A stretch of 55,438 nucleotides of DNA from Pseudomonas taiwanensis DSM 21245 (GTDB taxonomy: Bacteria; Pseudomonadota; Gammaproteobacteria; Pseudomonadales; Pseudomonadaceae). How positions within the stretch are numbered: the stretch's first letter is position 1; each line of letters opens with the position of its first letter. The stretch lies in assembly GCF_000425785.1 (NCBI RefSeq), contig NZ_KE384453.1:1-55438 (forward strand). Reading direction: 5' to 3'. The notes below the pieces were generated by a model. The model had not been told where the DNA came from. It saw only the letters and a list, made by a program, of their open reading frames with translations, and did no database searches. Below, piece after piece: positions 24,618 to 33,452 of this stretch. A program made the position numbers and the translations under genes.

Positions 24618-26036
24618 ATGAGTGGACAAAACATGCATTCAGGCGAGCTCAAGCGGGGCCTGAAGAACCGCCATATCCAATTGATCGCCCTCGGCGGCGC
24701 GATTGGTACCGGTCTGTTCCTCGGCTCGGCAGGCGTGATGAAATCCGCCGGCCCGTCGATGATCCTTGGCTACGCCATCTGCGGCTTCATCGCCTTCATG
24801 ATCATGCGCCAGCTCGGCGAAATGATCGTCGAAGAGCCGGTGGCCGGTTCGTTCAGCCACTTTGCCCATAAATATTGGGGGGGCTTCGCCGGTTTTCTGT
24901 CGGGATGGAACTGCTGGGTGCTGTACATCCTGGTCGGCATGTCGGAGCTCACCGCGGTTGGCAAGTACATTCACTACTGGTGGCCGGAGATCCCGACTTG
25001 GGTCACGGCAGCGGGCTTCTTCCTGCTGATCAACTTCATCAACCTGATGAACGTCAAGGTATTCGGTGAGGCCGAGTTCTGGTTCGCAATCATCAAGGTC
25101 GCGGCGATCGTCGGCATGATCGGCCTGGGTGCCTATCTGTTGACCAGCGGCAGCGGCGGCCCCGAGGCCTCGGTGACCAACCTGTGGGCGCATGGCGGCT
25201 TCTTCCCGCATGGCGTCAGCGGCCTGGTGATGGCCTTGGCATTCATCATGTTCTCCTTCGGTGGCCTGGAAATGCTCGGTTTCACCGCGGCCGAGGCCGA
25301 CAAGCCGAAAACCGTCATCCCCAAGGCGATCAACCAGGTCATCTACCGCATCCTGATCTTCTACATCGGTGCGCTGGTGGTCCTGCTGTCGCTGACCCCT
25401 TGGGACAATCTGGTCGCCAGCATCGACGCCTCTGGGGGCAGCTACGGCAGCAGCCCGTTCGTCCAGGTGTTCTCGTTGCTGGGCAGCGATGTGGCTGCGC
25501 ACCTGCTGAACTTCGTGGTACTGACTGCAGCGCTGTCGGTCTACAACAGCGGTACCTACTGCAACGCCCGCATGCTGCTGGGTATGGCTGAGCAGGGCGA
25601 TGCACCTGCGGCGCTGGCAAAGGTCGACAAGCGCGGTGTGCCGGTTCGTTCGATTCTGGTTTCGGCGGCGGTGACCTTGATCGCCGTGCTGCTGAACTAC
25701 CTCATTCCGCAGAATGCGCTGGAGCTGTTGATGTCGCTGGTGGTCGCGACCCTGGTGATCAACTGGGCGATGATCAGCTACTCGCACTTGAAGTTCCGCC
25801 AGCATCTGGATCGCACTGGCCAAAGGCCGCTGTTCAAGGCGTTGTGGTACCCCTATGGCAACTACATCTGCCTGGCTTTCGTGGTGCTGATCCTGGGCGT
25901 CATGCTGCAGATTCCTGGGATCCAGGTGTCGGTGTACGCGATTCCGGTGTGGCTGGTGGTGATGTATGTGTTCTACGTAGCTAAGGGCAAGCGTGGGGCG
26001 CAGGCCGTCGGCGAGGCTGGGACCATTACCAAGTAA
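24618..26036 (+). CDS. aroP: Aromatic amino acid permease, AroP-type
   Basis: A 472-residue amino acid-polyamine-organocation (APC) permease with about 12 membrane helices. The N-terminal signature is LKRGLKNRHIQLIALGGAIGTGLFLGSAGVMKSAGP. Further motifs are EEPVAGSFSHFAHKYWG, FSFGGLEMLGFTAAEADKPKTVIPKAINQV and the C-terminal LVVATLVINWAMISYSHLKFR. This is the AroP/PheP branch. Starts at 24600, 24618 and 24633 are in frame; I prefer ATG 24618 (MSGQNMHSGELKRG), with CAGGTGA upstream. Proximity to phhAB/phhR supports aromatic substrates. Confidence 0.88.
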   Translation: MSGQNMHSGELKRGLKNRHIQLIALGGAIGTGLFLGSAGVMKSAGPSMILGYAICGFIAFMIMRQLGEMIVEEPVAGSFSHFAHKYWGGFAGFLSGWNCWVLYILVGMSELTAVGKYIHYWWPEIPTWVTAAGFFLLINFINLMNVKVFGEAEFWFAIIKVAAIVGMIGLGAYLLTSGSGGPEASVTNLWAHGGFFPHGVSGLVMALAFIMFSFGGLEMLGFTAAEADKPKTVIPKAINQVIYRILIFYIGALVVLLSLTPWDNLVASIDASGGSYGSSPFVQVFSLLGSDVAAHLLNFVVLTAALSVYNSGTYCNARMLLGMAEQGDAPAALAKVDKRGVPVRSILVSAAVTLIAVLLNYLIPQNALELLMSLVVATLVINWAMISYSHLKFRQHLDRTGQRPLFKALWYPYGNYICLAFVVLILGVMLQIPGIQVSVYAIPVWLVVMYVFYVAKGKRGAQAVGEAGTITK

Positions 26037-26056
26037 CCGCCTGATGGCATGAATGA

Positions 26057-26092
26057 AAACCCGACATCCGGTCACCGGTGTCGGGTTTTTTG
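26057..26092. terminator. Bidirectional rho-independent terminator
   Basis: ACCCGACA (26059-26066) pairs with TGTCGGGT (26079-26086), with inner CCGGTCACCGG pairing. A T-run of seven follows on the plus strand and TTTT on the minus strand. It lies between aroP and the convergent LysR gene. Confidence 0.9.
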
Positions 26093-26157
26093 TTGTCCGT
26101 CACTGCTTGTCAAGGGCGGTTTGCCGACGTTGAGGGTCGCTGCAGGCAACCAGCCCA

Positions 26158-27042
26158 TCAGATCTGCTCCAGCAACCACCCGCGAAACGCCCGCAACGAC
26201 GGCAGCGCCTCATTTCTCGGCGGGTAGATCAGGTAGTAGCTGCGTTGACTGGCAAAGGCGGTCCCTGGGCTGAAGAGCTCACCCTTGGCCAGTTCCTCCT
26301 CCACCAGGATTCTCGGCACCAGGCCGATGCCGATTCCGGCCCGTACCGCTTGGATCAAGTGTGAGGTCAGCTCGAAGCTGGGCCCCAGGCGCATGGCCCG
26401 GTGGGGTAGGCCATGGTGCGAGAACCATTCGCCCCAGGCGTGCGGGTTGTTGGCCACGTTAAGCAGCACTTCTTCACTGATCCGCGCCGGCTCCCAGCCT
26501 TGGGCGTCGTTGCCGGCTTCGGACGGCAGGATCACCACCAGCTCTTCGGCATGCAAGCGATGGCAGATCAGGCCCGGCAAGTCGTGGCTGGCCACGCCAA
26601 TGGCCGCGTCGATCTCGCTGGTGTCGAAGTTGATCGCTTCGATGCGTGAATGTATATGCACCAGCATGCCTGGGTGCGCGCTGTAGAACGCATGCAGGCG
26701 AGGTAGCAGCCATTTCGAGCCGAAGGTGGGAAGGGTTGCCAGGCGCAGGGTGCCGACGCCGGACTGGTATGCCAGGGCCTGCAAGGTCGCGTTGCGGATG
26801 CGCCCCAACGCCTCGCTCAGTTCGCGCTGGTACAGGCGGCCAACGTCGGTCAGCTGCACCTGTCTGCCCTCGCGCCGGAACAGCGTCAGGCCAAGCTGCT
26901 GCTCCAAGGCCTGCACTTGCCGGCTGACCGCGCTCTGCGTCAGGGACAGCTCGGCGGCGGCACGGGTGTAGCTTTCATGCCGGGCGGCAGCTTCGAAGGC
27001 CAGGAGTAGCGACATCGAAGGGGTCAGGTGGCGGTAATTCAT
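26158..27042 (-). CDS. LysR family transcriptional regulator (GcvA-like)
   Basis: A 294-residue protein with the N-terminal winged HTH (SMSLLLAFEAAARHESYTRAAAELSLTQSAVSRQVQALEQQLG) and an effector-binding domain (GTLRLATLPTFGSKWLLPRLHAFYSAHP). It belongs to the GcvA/AmpR-like subgroup. It is divergent from the YdiJ-like dehydrogenase across 152 bases, the usual arrangement for a LysR regulator and its target. The ligand is unknown; a D-2-hydroxy acid is a reasonable guess. Confidence 0.9.
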   Translation of the reverse strand: MNYRHLTPSMSLLLAFEAAARHESYTRAAAELSLTQSAVSRQVQALEQQLGLTLFRREGRQVQLTDVGRLYQRELSEALGRIRNATLQALAYQSGVGTLRLATLPTFGSKWLLPRLHAFYSAHPGMLVHIHSRIEAINFDTSEIDAAIGVASHDLPGLICHRLHAEELVVILPSEAGNDAQGWEPARISEEVLLNVANNPHAWGEWFSHHGLPHRAMRLGPSFELTSHLIQAVRAGIGIGLVPRILVEEELAKGELFSPGTAFASQRSYYLIYPPRNEALPSLRAFRGWLLEQI

Positions 27043-27194
27043 TCATAAAAGTCATCGATAGCGGCAGGATTATCCGTTTGCCCCTGGGGCGAAAGTACAG
27101 GAACATGGGCCTATTCGTCATCCGTGCATACAGCGAACCATGCCGGAAAGACAGGATTTCCGTGAATTAGCCCATATCAAGAGGCCATCCTTCG

Positions 27195-30100
27195 ATGATC
27201 GCCCAGCTGCCCACCCGCGCGCCGGCCGCCAACTACCCCGAATTTCTCGAAGCCCTGCGCAGCAGCGGCTTCCGTGGCCAGATCAGTGCCGACTACGGCA
27301 CGCGCACCGTGCTGGCCACCGACAACTCGATCTACCAGCGCCTGCCCCAGGCGGCGGTGTTCCCGATGGACGCCGACGACGTGGCGCGGGTCGCTACACT
27401 GATGGGCGAGCCACGCTTCCAGCAGGTCAAGCTGACCCCGCGGGGCGGTGGTACCGGCACCAACGGTCAGTCGCTGACCGACGGCATCGTCGTCGACCTG
27501 TCGCGTCACATGAACAAGATTCTGGAAATCAACGTCCAGGAGCGTTGGGTGCGGGTTCAGGCGGGGGTGGTCAAGGACCAGCTCAATGCTGCGCTCAAGC
27601 CCCACGGTCTGTTCTTCGCCCCTGAACTGTCCACCTCCAATCGTGCCACTGTCGGCGGCATGATCAATACCGACGCCAGCGGCCAGGGCAGTTGCACCTA
27701 CGGCAAGACCCGCGACCACGTCCTGGAGTTGCACAGCGTGCTGCTTGGCGGTGAGCGCCTGCACAGCCTGCCGATCGATGATGCGGCGCTGGAGCAAGCC
27801 TGCGCCGCACCTGGCCGGGTCGGCGAGGTGTACCGCATGGCTCGCGAAATCCAGGAAACCCAGGCCGAGCTGATCGAAAGTACCTTCCCCAAGCTCAACC
27901 GCTGCCTGACCGGCTACGACCTGGCGCACCTTCGCGACGAACAGGGCCGCTTCAACCTCAACAGCGTGCTGTGCGGTGCCGAAGGCTCGCTGGGCTACGT
28001 GGTCGAGGCCAAGCTCAACGTGTTGCCGATTCCCAAGTATGCGGTGCTGGTGAACGTTCGCTACACCAGCTTCATGGATGCCCTGCGCGATGCCAATGCG
28101 CTGATGGCGCTCAAGCCATTGTCGATCGAGACGGTGGATTCCAAGGTGCTGATGCTGGCGATGAAAGACATCGTCTGGCACAGCGTGGCTGAATATTTCC
28201 CCGCCGACCCCGAGCGCCCGACCCTGGGCATCAACCTGGTGGAGTTCTGCGGCGACGAGCCAACCGAGGTCAGCGCCCGGGTGCAGGCGTTCATCGAGCA
28301 CCTTCAGAATGACACCAGCGTCGAACGCCTGGGCCACACCTTGGCTGAGGGGGGCGACGCGGTCACGCGGGTCTACACCATGCGCAAGCGCTCGGTGGGC
28401 CTGCTGGGCAACGTCGAGGGCGAAGTGCGCCCGCAGCCCTTCGTGGAAGACACCGCGGTACCGCCAGAGCAGCTTGCCGACTACATCGCTGACTTCCGTG
28501 CCCTGCTCGATGGCTATGGCCTGTCCTACGGCATGTTCGGCCATGTCGACGCCGGGGTGCTGCACGTGCGTCCGGCGCTGGACATGAAAGATCCAGCCCA
28601 GGCGGCGCTGGTCAAGCCGATTTCCGACGCCGTGGCGGCGCTGACCAAACGCTATGGTGGCCTGCTGTGGGGCGAACACGGCAAAGGCCTGCGCTCGGAA
28701 TACGTGCCGGAGTACTTTGGTGAACTCTACCCGGCGCTGCAGCGCCTCAAAGGCGCCTTCGACCCGCATAACCAGCTCAACCCAGGCAAGATCTGCACCC
28801 CGCCGGACAGCGCCGAAGGCCTGACACCGGTCGATGGTGTGACCTTGCGCGGCGATCTCGACCGTACCATCAGCGAGCGCGTGTGGCAGGACTTCCCCAG
28901 CGCCGTGCACTGCAACGGCAACGGCGCCTGCTACAACTACGACCCCAACGACGCCATGTGCCCCTCGTGGAAGGCCACCCGCGAGCGCCAGCACTCGCCC
29001 AAGGGCCGTGCCTCGCTGATGCGTGAGTGGCTGCGCCTGCAAGGCGAAGCCGATGTCGACGTGCTGGCGGTGGCGCGCAACAAGGTGTCCTGGCTCAAGG
29101 GCCTGCCGGCACGCCTGCGCAACAATCGCGCCCGTCAGCAGGGGCAGGCGGACTTTTCCCACGAGGTGTACGACGCCATGGCCGGTTGCCTGGCGTGCAA
29201 GTCGTGCGCGGGTCAGTGCCCGATCAAGGTCAATGTTCCAGACTTCCGCTCGCGCTTCCTTGAGCTGTACCACGGTCGCTACCAGCGTCCGCTGCGTGAC
29301 TACCTGATCGGCTCGCTGGAATTCACCATCCCGTACCTGGCTCATGCGCCAGGGATTTACAACGCGGTGATGGGCTCGAAATGGGTCAGCAAGCTGCTGG
29401 CCGATAAGGTTGGGATGGTCGACAGCCCGCTGATCAGCCGCTTCAACTTCCAGTCGACCCTGACTCGCTGCCGGGTGGGTGTGGCCAGCGTACCGGCCCT
29501 GCGTGAGCTCACCCCGGCCCAACGCGAGCGCAGCATCGTGCTGGTGCAGGACGCCTTCACCCGGTACTTCGAGACACCGCTGCTGGCATCGTTCATCGAG
29601 CTGGCCCACCGCCTGGGCCATCGGGTATTTCTGGCGCCTTACAGTGCCAATGGCAAGCCGCTGCATGTGCAAGGCTTCCTGGGCGCCTTCGCCAAGGCTG
29701 CGATCCGCAACGCTACCCAGCTCAAGGCGCTGGCCGACTGTGGCGTGCCGCTGGTGGGCTTGGACCCGGCGATGACCCTGGTCTACCGCCAGGAATACCA
29801 GAAGGTGCCGGGCCTGGACGCGTGCCCGAAAGTGCTGTTACCCCAGGAGTGGTTGATGGAGGTGTTGCCGGAGCAGGCTGTGGTCGCGCCAGGCACCTTC
29901 CGGCTGATGGCCCACTGCACCGAGAAGACCAATGTGCCGGCCAGCACCAAGCAGTGGGAGCAGGTGTTCGCCCGTCTGGGCCTGAAGTTGGTGACCGAGG
30001 CCACCGGGTGCTGCGGCATGTCCGGCACCTATGGGCATGAGGCGCGCAATCAGCAGACCTCGCGGACCATCTTCGAGCAGTCCTGGGCGACCAAGCTGGA

Positions 30101-30215
30101 CAAGGAAGGTGAGGCGCTGGCGACCGGTTATTCGTGCCGCAGCCAGGTCAAGCGCATGACCGAGCGGCAGATGCGCCACCCGCTGGAGGTGGTGTTGCAG
30201 TACGCGCAGCGCTGA
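27195..30215 (+). CDS. ydiJ: FAD-binding/4Fe-4S D-2-hydroxyglutarate dehydrogenase-like protein (YdiJ family)
   Basis: A 1006-residue fusion. The N-terminal FAD-binding PCMH domain is at about 50-260 (PRGGGTGTNGQSLTDGIVVDLSRHMN, STSNRATVGGMINTDASGQGS). An FAD-linked oxidase C-terminal domain is at about 280-540 (GMFGHVDAGVLHVRPALD, HGKGLRSEYVP, FDPHNQLNPGKI). A 4Fe-4S ferredoxin-type motif CLACKSCAGQCPIKVNVP lies near residue 665, and a C-terminal CCG-type Fe-S region carries TGCCGMSGTYGHE. YdiJ oxidises D-2-hydroxyglutarate in E. coli; assignment here is by architecture. The neighbouring divergent LysR gene is its probable regulator. Confidence 0.9.
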   Translation: MIAQLPTRAPAANYPEFLEALRSSGFRGQISADYGTRTVLATDNSIYQRLPQAAVFPMDADDVARVATLMGEPRFQQVKLTPRGGGTGTNGQSLTDGIVVDLSRHMNKILEINVQERWVRVQAGVVKDQLNAALKPHGLFFAPELSTSNRATVGGMINTDASGQGSCTYGKTRDHVLELHSVLLGGERLHSLPIDDAALEQACAAPGRVGEVYRMAREIQETQAELIESTFPKLNRCLTGYDLAHLRDEQGRFNLNSVLCGAEGSLGYVVEAKLNVLPIPKYAVLVNVRYTSFMDALRDANALMALKPLSIETVDSKVLMLAMKDIVWHSVAEYFPADPERPTLGINLVEFCGDEPTEVSARVQAFIEHLQNDTSVERLGHTLAEGGDAVTRVYTMRKRSVGLLGNVEGEVRPQPFVEDTAVPPEQLADYIADFRALLDGYGLSYGMFGHVDAGVLHVRPALDMKDPAQAALVKPISDAVAALTKRYGGLLWGEHGKGLRSEYVPEYFGELYPALQRLKGAFDPHNQLNPGKICTPPDSAEGLTPVDGVTLRGDLDRTISERVWQDFPSAVHCNGNGACYNYDPNDAMCPSWKATRERQHSPKGRASLMREWLRLQGEADVDVLAVARNKVSWLKGLPARLRNNRARQQGQADFSHEVYDAMAGCLACKSCAGQCPIKVNVPDFRSRFLELYHGRYQRPLRDYLIGSLEFTIPYLAHAPGIYNAVMGSKWVSKLLADKVGMVDSPLISRFNFQSTLTRCRVGVASVPALRELTPAQRERSIVLVQDAFTRYFETPLLASFIELAHRLGHRVFLAPYSANGKPLHVQGFLGAFAKAAIRNATQLKALADCGVPLVGLDPAMTLVYRQEYQKVPGLDACPKVLLPQEWLMEVLPEQAVVAPGTFRLMAHCTEKTNVPASTKQWEQVFARLGLKLVTEATGCCGMSGTYGHEARNQQTSRTIFEQSWATKLDKEGEALATGYSCRSQVKRMTERQMRHPLEVVLQYAQR

Positions 30216-30322
30216 TCCGCGGGCGCAGACGGGGCGCCCTCTTCGTGGATGAACTCACAACCATGGGCTGATGCGGCCCTTATCTGTGGGGTCGGCTTTG
30301 GCGCGAAGAGGGCGTTGGCGAT
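30216..30322. repeat. REP-like sequence between convergent genes
   Basis: The gap holds CCGCGGGCGCAG...GGGGCGCCCTCTTCG and, further on, GGCTTTGGCGCGAAGAGGGCG. CGCCCTCTTCG is mirrored by CGAAGAGGGCG, so the two arms can pair. It is consistent with a REP pair that may also act as a terminator. Confidence 0.5.
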
Positions 30323-31522
30323 TCAGGATGATCGCGGCATTTTGCGGGCTCGCCGCGCCTGTTGGTAAAGGTACAGGCTCAACGCAAGTCCGCAGCAGGA
30401 CGCCGCCGCCGCGAACAGAAACATCGAAGCGAATCCGAACCCCGACGCCACAGCACCGACCAAGGGGCCGGTGATCCCCAGCGACAGGTCGATGAACAGC
30501 GAGTAGGCCCCCACCGCTGCGCCACGGTTGGCCGCCGAGACCTGATTGACCGCTTCCACGCCCAGCGCTGGAAACACCAGCGAGAACCCGAAGCCACTGA
30601 GGGCGGCGCCCGCCAGGGCCATTTCCGCGCTTGGCGCCAGCCACAGCATGAGCAGGCCCACGGTCTCCACCGAAAGACAGGCAATGGCCACCCGAAAACC
30701 ACCAAGCCGGTTGATCATGTTGCCGAACAATAGCCGTGCGCAGATGAAGCTCGCGCCGAACAGGCTCAGGGTCAGTGCTGCGTTGGGCCATTGGCGGCTG
30801 GCGTAGTACAGGGTAATGAAGGTGGCGATGGTGCCGAAGCCGATCGAGCCCAGCGCCAGTCCGGAACCATGGGGGAAGACCTTGCCCAATACCCGCATGA
30901 ACGGCAGGCGAACGCCACTGACGACAGGTGCGGCGCGCTTCGGCCAGGCCAGCAGCAAGCCGATGATGCCCAGCAATAGGATGCTCGCTCCCATGCTCCA
31001 CAGGCCCAGGCTCTTGACCATCAGCACGCCCAGCGGTGCGCCGACGGCCAGAGCACCATAGCTGGCGATGCCATTCCAGGAGATGACCTTGGCGGTATGT
31101 TCGGCGCCGACCCGGCCAATGCCCCAGCCGATGGAGCCGGAGCCCACCAGGCTTTCAGCGCTGCCTAGTACCAGGCGGCCGACGAACAGGCAGGCAAGGC
31201 TCAGCCACGGCAGGTCATTGAGGAAGGCGCAAGCCAGCATGAACACGCCGCTCAGGCCGCAGCCGAACAGGCCGTACATGACGGCCTTCTTGCTGCCGAG
31301 GTTATCGATGATGCGCCCGGCGGTGGGGCGGCTGAGCAGGGTGGCCAGGTACTGGACGCTGATCACCAGGCCGGCGACCACGGCGCTGAAGCCCAGGTCG
31401 TTATGCACATAGCCGGGCAGCACGGCCAGGGGGATGCCGATGTTCAGGTAGCCGATGAAAGTGAAGAGAACGATGGAGACGACTTGCTGGGTGACCGCAA
31501 GAGGTCGCGGTGAATCTGGCAT
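30323..31522 (-). CDS. MFS transporter (arabinose-efflux/YfcJ-like)
   Basis: A 399-residue major facilitator protein with about 12 transmembrane helices. Motifs are GLVISVQYLATLLSRPTAGRIIDNLGSKKAVMYGL (motif A between TM2 and TM3) and the antiporter-like GRLVLGSAESLVGSGSIGWGIGRVG. The second half repeats the pattern (FICARLLFGNMINRLGGFRVAI). It resembles the YfcJ/YhhS group. Substrate unknown. ATG 31522 is supported by the clear N-terminal TM1. Confidence 0.88.
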   Translation of the reverse strand: MPDSPRPLAVTQQVVSIVLFTFIGYLNIGIPLAVLPGYVHNDLGFSAVVAGLVISVQYLATLLSRPTAGRIIDNLGSKKAVMYGLFGCGLSGVFMLACAFLNDLPWLSLACLFVGRLVLGSAESLVGSGSIGWGIGRVGAEHTAKVISWNGIASYGALAVGAPLGVLMVKSLGLWSMGASILLLGIIGLLLAWPKRAAPVVSGVRLPFMRVLGKVFPHGSGLALGSIGFGTIATFITLYYASRQWPNAALTLSLFGASFICARLLFGNMINRLGGFRVAIACLSVETVGLLMLWLAPSAEMALAGAALSGFGFSLVFPALGVEAVNQVSAANRGAAVGAYSLFIDLSLGITGPLVGAVASGFGFASMFLFAAAASCCGLALSLYLYQQARRARKMPRSS

Positions 31523-31620
31523 GGGGGCCTTCGTGGCAGAGGTTCTGGACGGTGTGAAAACGCGATGACAAGGGTAGACCGCGGGTCAGCCGTTTTCACA
31601 CTGTCGGAGGGCGTGCGCGG

Positions 31621-31749
31621 TTATTCCTGGTCGGCGCTGGATTTATCGTCGCCATCCTGCTCGACGCCAGGCGTCGGTTCGGTGTGGGCGGCAACGGATT
31701 GCTCTTCGGGGTTCAGGCTTGGGAAGGGAAGATTCGGGATTTCATGCAT
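31621..31749 (-). CDS. Small acidic hypothetical protein, 42 residues
   Basis: The minus-strand ATG at 31749 is preceded by GAGGAACGACGAG, a good Shine-Dalgarno at normal spacing. The frame encodes MHEIPNLPFPSLNPEEQ and continues as an acidic, polar, proline-rich chain ending SSADQE before a TAA. Acidic residues are about a quarter of the last 30. There is no signal peptide or hydrophobic segment. It lies alone between phhB and the MFS gene. The function is not recognised; the ribosome site and codon use resemble those of neighbouring genes. Confidence 0.5.
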   Translation of the reverse strand: MHEIPNLPFPSLNPEEQSVAAHTEPTPGVEQDGDDKSSADQE

Positions 31750-31977
31750 CTCGTCGTTCCTCGCAAGAGTGAGTGAAAAGACTGCGCCAGGCGCGTGAGT
31801 GGCTTCGAAAAGCTGGGGCAGGATACAGCACTCGGGATGACAGTTTGAACTTTTTGCCGGTCAATTGTCGGTTTTGCGGGCGGATATCGGGCGTTGAATC
31901 CAGGGCGCAGGCAGAGGCGCTGCGCCCCGCCGACAGGGTGGGCGTGCACTGCGTGGGTGTGGCCTTGCGTCGCGAAA

Positions 31978-31993
31978 GGGGGCAAGCGCCCCC
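31978..31993 (-). terminator. Probable terminator of phhAB
   Basis: On the minus strand GGGGGC-GCTT-GCCCCC is followed by TTTC, 21 bases past the phhB stop. The hairpin lies inside a REP-like sequence (31955-31995) sharing a 20-base identity with 2364-2383. Confidence 0.6.
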
Positions 31994-32013
31994 CGCTTTT
32001 GGACGGCGTGCGG

Positions 32014-32370
32014 TTACTTGCGGCCTTCAGCCGTCTCGGCAACTTTGTCGGTGCGTGCGCACATGATGAAGTCGTTGCGATGCAGGCCTTTGATCGAGTG
32101 GCTCCACCAGGTCACGGTGACTTTGCCCCACTCGGTCAGCAGGCCTGGGTGGTGGCCTTCGGCTTCGGCGATTTCGCCGACAGCGTTGGTGAAGGCCAGC
32201 GCGTGCTTGAAGTTCTTGAACAGGAACACACGCTCCAGCTCCATGTGGCCGTCACGCACTTCGATGTTCCAGTCCGGGATCTCGCGAATCAGCTCCGCCA
32301 GTTCTTCGTCGGTCACTTTCGGCGCGTCGGCTCGGCAGGCTTCGCAATGGGCTTGGTTCAAGGCATTCAT
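32014..32370 (-). CDS. phhB: Pterin-4a-carbinolamine dehydratase
   Basis: A 118-residue DCoH/PhhB protein that dehydrates 4a-hydroxytetrahydrobiopterin to regenerate the cofactor of phenylalanine hydroxylase. The signature AEAEGHHPGLLTEWGKVTVTWWSHSIKGLHRNDF contains the catalytic His pair. ATG 32370 (MNALNQAHCEACRADAPKV) is chosen over an upstream in-frame start at 32403 that falls 7 bases after phhA. The gap to phhA is 39 bases and the two are cotranscribed. Confidence 0.95.
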   Translation of the reverse strand: MNALNQAHCEACRADAPKVTDEELAELIREIPDWNIEVRDGHMELERVFLFKNFKHALAFTNAVGEIAEAEGHHPGLLTEWGKVTVTWWSHSIKGLHRNDFIMCARTDKVAETAEGRK

Positions 32371-32409
32371 GGGTTGTTTTCCGGTTTGAGTTGTTATCGG
32401 CAAGGTCGC

Positions 32410-33198
32410 TCAGGCAGCGACCTTGGGTGGAAACTTCGGCGCATGCAGGCCCAGCTGCATGGCCTGGTGAACCATGCCCATGATGTCTTCATGGGCCAGG
32501 TCGAACAGGCGCTTGAGGTTGGGCAGCACGAAGTAGATCGGTTGCAGAATGTCGATACGATAAGGGGTGCGCATCGCTTCGATCGGGTCGAAGGCCTGGT
32601 GTTCTGGCTCGTCCGAGAGACTGTAGACGGTTTCTTTCGGCGAGGAGAGGATGCCGCCACCATAGATCTTGCGACCTTGCGGGGTTTCCATGAGGCCGAA
32701 CTCGATGGTCATCCAGTACAGACGGGCCAGGTAGACGCGCTGTTCCTTGGTCGCGGCCAGGCCGAGCTTGCCATAGGTATGGGTGAATTCGGCGAACCAG
32801 GGGTTGGTCAGCAGTGGGCAGTGGCCGAAGATTTCGTGGAAGATGTCCGGTTCCTGCAGGTAGTCGAGCTCTTCCGGGGTGCGGATGAACGTCGCTACCG
32901 GGAAGCGCTTGCTGGCGAGCAGTTCGAAGAAGGTCTGGAAGGGGATCAGTGCGGGCACGCGGGCGACTTGCCAGCCGGTGGTGGCTCCCAGCACTTTGTT
33001 GATCTCGCCCAGTTGTGGAATGCGGTCATGCGGCAATTGCAACTGATCGATGCCGTCCAGGTATTCCTGGCACGCACGGCCCTCGATGACCTTCATCTGG
33101 CGAGTGATCAGTGTGTTCCACACCGCATGCTCTTGCTGCGGGTAGTCGATAAAACCGTGCGCATCGGGCTCGCGTGCCACGTACTGCGTCTGTTTCAT
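32410..33198 (-). CDS. phhA: Phenylalanine 4-monooxygenase
   Basis: A 262-residue pterin-dependent, non-haem iron aromatic amino acid hydroxylase converting Phe to Tyr. The 2-His-1-Glu iron triad is visible: His121 and His126 in FHEIFGHCPL and Glu166 in YWMTIEFGL, exactly the positions known for the Pseudomonas enzyme. AGGAGA precedes the ATG at 33198. The gene is divergent from phhR, with a TyrR-like box in the shared region. Confidence 0.97.
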   Translation of the reverse strand: MKQTQYVAREPDAHGFIDYPQQEHAVWNTLITRQMKVIEGRACQEYLDGIDQLQLPHDRIPQLGEINKVLGATTGWQVARVPALIPFQTFFELLASKRFPVATFIRTPEELDYLQEPDIFHEIFGHCPLLTNPWFAEFTHTYGKLGLAATKEQRVYLARLYWMTIEFGLMETPQGRKIYGGGILSSPKETVYSLSDEPEHQAFDPIEAMRTPYRIDILQPIYFVLPNLKRLFDLAHEDIMGMVHQAMQLGLHAPKFPPKVAA

Positions 33199-33315
33199 GT
33201 GGCTCTCCTGGTAGGGCTTTTCTTGTTATGTCCACGACATACCCTAGGAATATCCCTTCAACCGCCCGATTGCACGGTGTGTCCTGGCTGCGACTAGCGC
33301 TTTTCGTCTCGTTGT

Positions 33316-33333
33316 TGTAACGATAATTTTACA
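33316..33333. promoter_or_regulatory. PhhR/TyrR box between phhA and phhR
   Basis: TGTAAC-GATAAT-TTTACA matches the TyrR consensus TGTAAA-N6-TTTACA at 11 of 12 positions. It lies 118 bases before phhA and 120 before phhR, so it can serve both. The family is known to bind such boxes; occupancy here is inferred. Confidence 0.8.
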
Positions 33334-33452
33334 AAATCAGCGCTTTGCCTGAAAATCCGCAGCGTCAGGCTGGAGAATTCGATGAATTTGTCAGCTTATC
33401 TTTACGACTTTTCCGCGCGCAGGTGAAAAACTTCGGCGCTTCGAGAGCTTTC

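Noticed and set aside
27177..29672. An 831-codon minus-strand frame over the YdiJ-like gene
   Set aside because: Shadow of the sense gene, with no family motifs; the sense product has full FAD and Fe-S motifs.
31565..31798. A 77-codon plus-strand frame
   Set aside because: Overlaps the better-supported minus-strand small ORF; no ribosome site or protein-like composition.
33199..33315. A sigma-54 -24/-12 promoter for phhA
   Set aside because: The nearest candidate, AGGACACACCGTGCAA on the minus strand, has a GG-N9-GC spacing instead of the required N10.
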